DNA of 64,000 nt from Prostheceraeus crozeri. Its lineage: Eukaryota; Platyhelminthes; Polycladida; Euryleptidae. Of this stretch, positions 61,759-64,000 are shown in pieces. A model generated the notes under the pieces. The model had not been told where the DNA came from. It did no database searches and was given only the letters and a program-made list of their open reading frames with translations. Position 1 is the first letter of the stretch; every line of letters begins with the position of its first letter. Both the position numbers and the translations under genes were made by a program. The DNA is taken from NCBI GenBank assembly GCA_907163375.1, contig CAJQUW010016185.1:124001-188000 (forward strand), in the 5' to 3' direction.

Positions 61759-62394
61759 CAATTCTCAAAATATGCAAAACTTTTAACTATAGCACGAGCG
61801 CTTTCTATTACTCTTCAGGTGCATTTAATAGTGTAACAGATGACATAAGATGGTAAATGTTCACTATTTAAAATGTGCATATAGGTCAAAGATATCAGAG
61901 TTGGTTTAGCTTGGGAGAAAAGACGTCGATGAAATATCATCCCTTGCATTTGCGTGCTATGGGATTATTTTTGTGCATTTTATAGAATGGAAGGATTGTA
62001 AATTTCTTTTGTCCACAGATATCAATATGTTCACTGAGTTTGAGTTGTCTATAATTTGGTTGGTTAATTTGTGGTTTATGAATTCGAGTTAAATTATAGA
62101 CAACTCAAACTCAGTGAACATATTGATATCTGTGGACAAAAGAAATTTACAATCCTTCCATTCTATAAAATGCACAAAAATAATCCCATAGCACGCAAAT
62201 GCAAGGGATGATATTTCATCGACGTCTTTTCTCCCAAGCTAAACCAACTCTGATATCTTTGACCTATATGCACATTTTAAATAGTGAACATTTACCATCT
62301 TATGTCATCTGTTACACTATTAAATGCACCTGAAGAGTAATAGAAAGCGCTCGTGCTATAGTTAAAAGTTTTGCATATTTTGAGAATTGATAAT
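61754..62394. mobile_element. 641-bp palindromic element, arms ~305 bp
   Basis: ATTATCAATTCTC at 61754 is the inverse of GAGAATTGATAAT ending at 62394, and the arms match almost perfectly to within ~30 bp of the centre (62063-62089). It has no coding capacity. TA-rich flanks hide any TA target duplication. It is probably a MITE. Confidence 0.85.
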
Positions 62395-62441
62395 TTATTT
62401 ATATTTTACCGAATATTGAGTTGATCCATTGTTGTTGATAG

Positions 62442-62472
62442 TTGTATATATATATATATATATATATATATA
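62442..62472. repeat. (TA)n microsatellite
   Basis: Short TA repeat. Confidence 0.9.
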
Positions 62473-63115
62473 AGAGTAATTTTTCTTAGGTGTATTAACT
62501 GTGCCTAAATGTTGTTTTCAAAAGATTATTGCCGCCCAGTCAAAGATTGCAAAGTATGTTAAAAACTTAAAAAAATTCAAAGTTGCTTACGGAGGGGTCG
62601 CTGGCAACACCAGCGCAAATTCTAAATATTTTTTGCCATAATAAAGACTTCATTTTTCATGGATAATGGCTGGTAGAATTACTAACGGCATAGCGCATTG
62701 GCATTTTTGTTCGTGCATCAAGTGAACCTAGAGATAATGATTGGACCTTACGTTGCAGTATTTGGCGCTTGATTGTATAATAGGCCAAATGCATGCATTC
62801 CAACAACTGATTATATTCGCACGACGCAAGATGACAAGATAGCCTCCCACTCATTACGGCTACTCAAGATTAAGGTGCTGTCCCTGTAACAAGCATGTAC
62901 ATGTACATACATTATTTTGATGTTTAACCACTATTACATGAATGAAATAAAATACACAAATACAGTAGTCGCAAAAAAGGCAGTATGGGTCATCCGCTTC
63001 AAAGTTGCCTTACTAAGTGGCGTGGTAGATTACTGACGTCCGTCGATTTTAAGCTAATTAGCATCGTTTTTCGCAATTCTTCAGACCAAACGTAATTTAA
63101 TTTGCAAACGAAAGT
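62473..63115. other. Host-like DNA without recognised features
   Basis: Nothing coding. A short palindromic ACATGTACATGTACAT run lies near 62896. Confidence 0.5.
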
Positions 63116-64000
63116 ACAGACCCGCTCAAAAGTCTTGACCCACCCTTAGTTTTCTCGTTTTCTTTTCTTAGTGTCTCTCGCACGGGTAACTGATCACATG
63201 TACATGAATCAGTTTGCTTGTAATTGAAAGCAAACATCATGCTTTGAACAAAATGCTCAAAATATTTACGAAAGTTGCAAAATATCGGGAGAATAAGACT
63301 TTGTTGCCGTACAAACCTGATATCATGTTCAGTATCTTTTTTAGACTTCCCCTCCAAATTATGGATTTCCGATGTTGTAACCTGCATCATGCGCTTCAAT
63401 TATATTTACAGTGGTTCCAAATGTCCTCTTTTCGCATCACTAAATAATTGGCTATGGTTGCTATAGACGACGATTAGCGATTGGTTGGTCAAAACATCAG
63501 TTTTTGGTTGGTCGCTCAATAATGTCATGCGAGTACAATGACACACATTTCCTCTGATGCTGTTTGCAATGCCAGGACGATACACAACTCCGCCTGATAT
63601 TGCTGTTATTAAAGCACTTTCGAGGGAAGGACTAAGCAACAGAGAAATATCAAAACGTGTCAAGAAAAGTAGAAGGACTGTGGATCGTGTAGCTTGCAAG
63701 ATGAAGAAAGGACAACCCTGTGAACCACTTCATAAGTCGGGAAGGCCAACAAAGCTGACAGTTCGAGCTAAACGAAGATTGAAGAGCATGGTCCTGAAAG
63801 ATCGCCGAGTAACGTCTACGGAAATGGCATCAAATCTGACCAAAGTAGGAGTTCACGCGAGTCCTCAGACTGTTCGGCGTGCCCTGTGCCAAATGGGATA
63901 CGTTGCTAGACGTCCAAAGCGAAAACCTCTGTTGACCAAGGGGATGATGCTTGCGCGCCTTACTTGGGCAAGGAAATACTCATCTTGGACCGAAGATCAG
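63116..64000 (+). mobile_element. Tc1-like element, cut by the window edge
   Basis: A terminus-like CAGACCCGCTCAAAAGTC after TA at ~63116 resembles Tc1-family ends; a second candidate start (CAGTGGTTCCAAATG after TA at ~63411) is nearer the gene. The right end is outside the window, so the true terminus is undecided. Confidence 0.5.
63557..64000 (+). CDS. Tc1-like transposase, N-terminal part, open to the window edge
   Basis: From ATG 63557 (or 63569) the frame is open for 148 codons to the last base. A first helix-turn-helix (LSREGLSNREISKRVKKS), a basic GRP(T)K linker and a second paired-like helix-turn-helix (VTSTEMASNLTKVGVHASPQ) lead to RLTWARKYSSWTEDQ, where the first catalytic Asp segment would follow. 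No stop or frameshift is seen, so this may be the least damaged transposase in the window. The DDE domain is outside. Confidence 0.85.
   Translation, partial: MLFAMPGRYTTPPDIAVIKALSREGLSNREISKRVKKSRRTVDRVACKMKKGQPCEPLHKSGRPTKLTVRAKRRLKSMVLKDRRVTSTEMASNLTKVGVHASPQTVRRALCQMGYVARRPKRKPLLTKGMMLARLTWARKYSSWTEDQ

Overview
The window looks like a transposon-rich stretch of a marine invertebrate (metazoan) genome. Genes have short GT-AG introns, TATA boxes and AATAAA signals. There is no operon or ribosome-binding-site structure. The only possible ordinary host gene is a short terminal exon at 59095-59319. Almost everything else is mobile DNA: pieces or copies of four Polinton/Maverick (adintovirus-like) elements, two Tc1/mariner-family elements, a Tc1-like element cut by the window edge, a Crypton-like tyrosine recombinase, a piggyBac relic, a non-LTR reverse transcriptase relic, a Penelope-like fragment and several long inverted-repeat elements.

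Layout. 1-5064: fragment of Polinton A, a spliced protein-primed DNA polymerase (pPolB) gene with four frameshifts. It is cut exactly in palm motif C by the left end of Polinton B (from 5065). B's terminal region holds GC-rich direct repeats, a six-copy ~487-bp satellite (5378-8310) and a TATA/CRE promoter, and ends with a spliced gene (9138-9718). 9719-13812: AT-rich host-like DNA with one inverted-repeat element. 13819-49407: Polinton C, with ~1.7-kb terminal inverted repeats (TIRs) and a perfect 6-bp target duplication GATGTT. It is itself interrupted by a mariner-family element (24080-25853, TA duplication) and by a complete AT-rich Polinton D (25972-42794, duplication CATGCA). 49414-64000: host-like DNA with the other transposons.

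Polinton C (about 17 kb without its inserts) carries IAP-like UBA-RING, membrane glycoprotein, adenovirus pX-like, packaging ATPase, chromodomain integrase, double-jelly-roll major capsid protein (MCP), adenovirus-type protease, PD-(D/E)XK nuclease and large structural protein genes. It also has small SUMO-interacting-motif-like and zinc-finger/coiled-coil genes near the right end. I find no polymerase gene in C. Polinton D has a protease, integrase, PLA2-like protein, membrane-active protein, capsid protein, a fiber-like protein with a phage-type fiber motif, pPolB with all palm motifs, an intact packaging ATPase and a penton/PY-like protein. Together each set makes a virion-forming, self-integrating virus-like element. 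Most long genes in both carry stops or frameshifts, so the copies look defective.

The most unusual signal is in D. About a dozen short GC-rich twin hairpins (two stems with GAA/TTC/TTT loops) are scattered through an otherwise very AT-rich element. Some sit inside open reading frames, where they add similar peptides in one frame. Others supply or overlap the stop codon of a gene. They resemble in concept the Rickettsia palindromic elements, or the gene-end hairpins of giant viruses and virophages, and I do not know them from Polintons.
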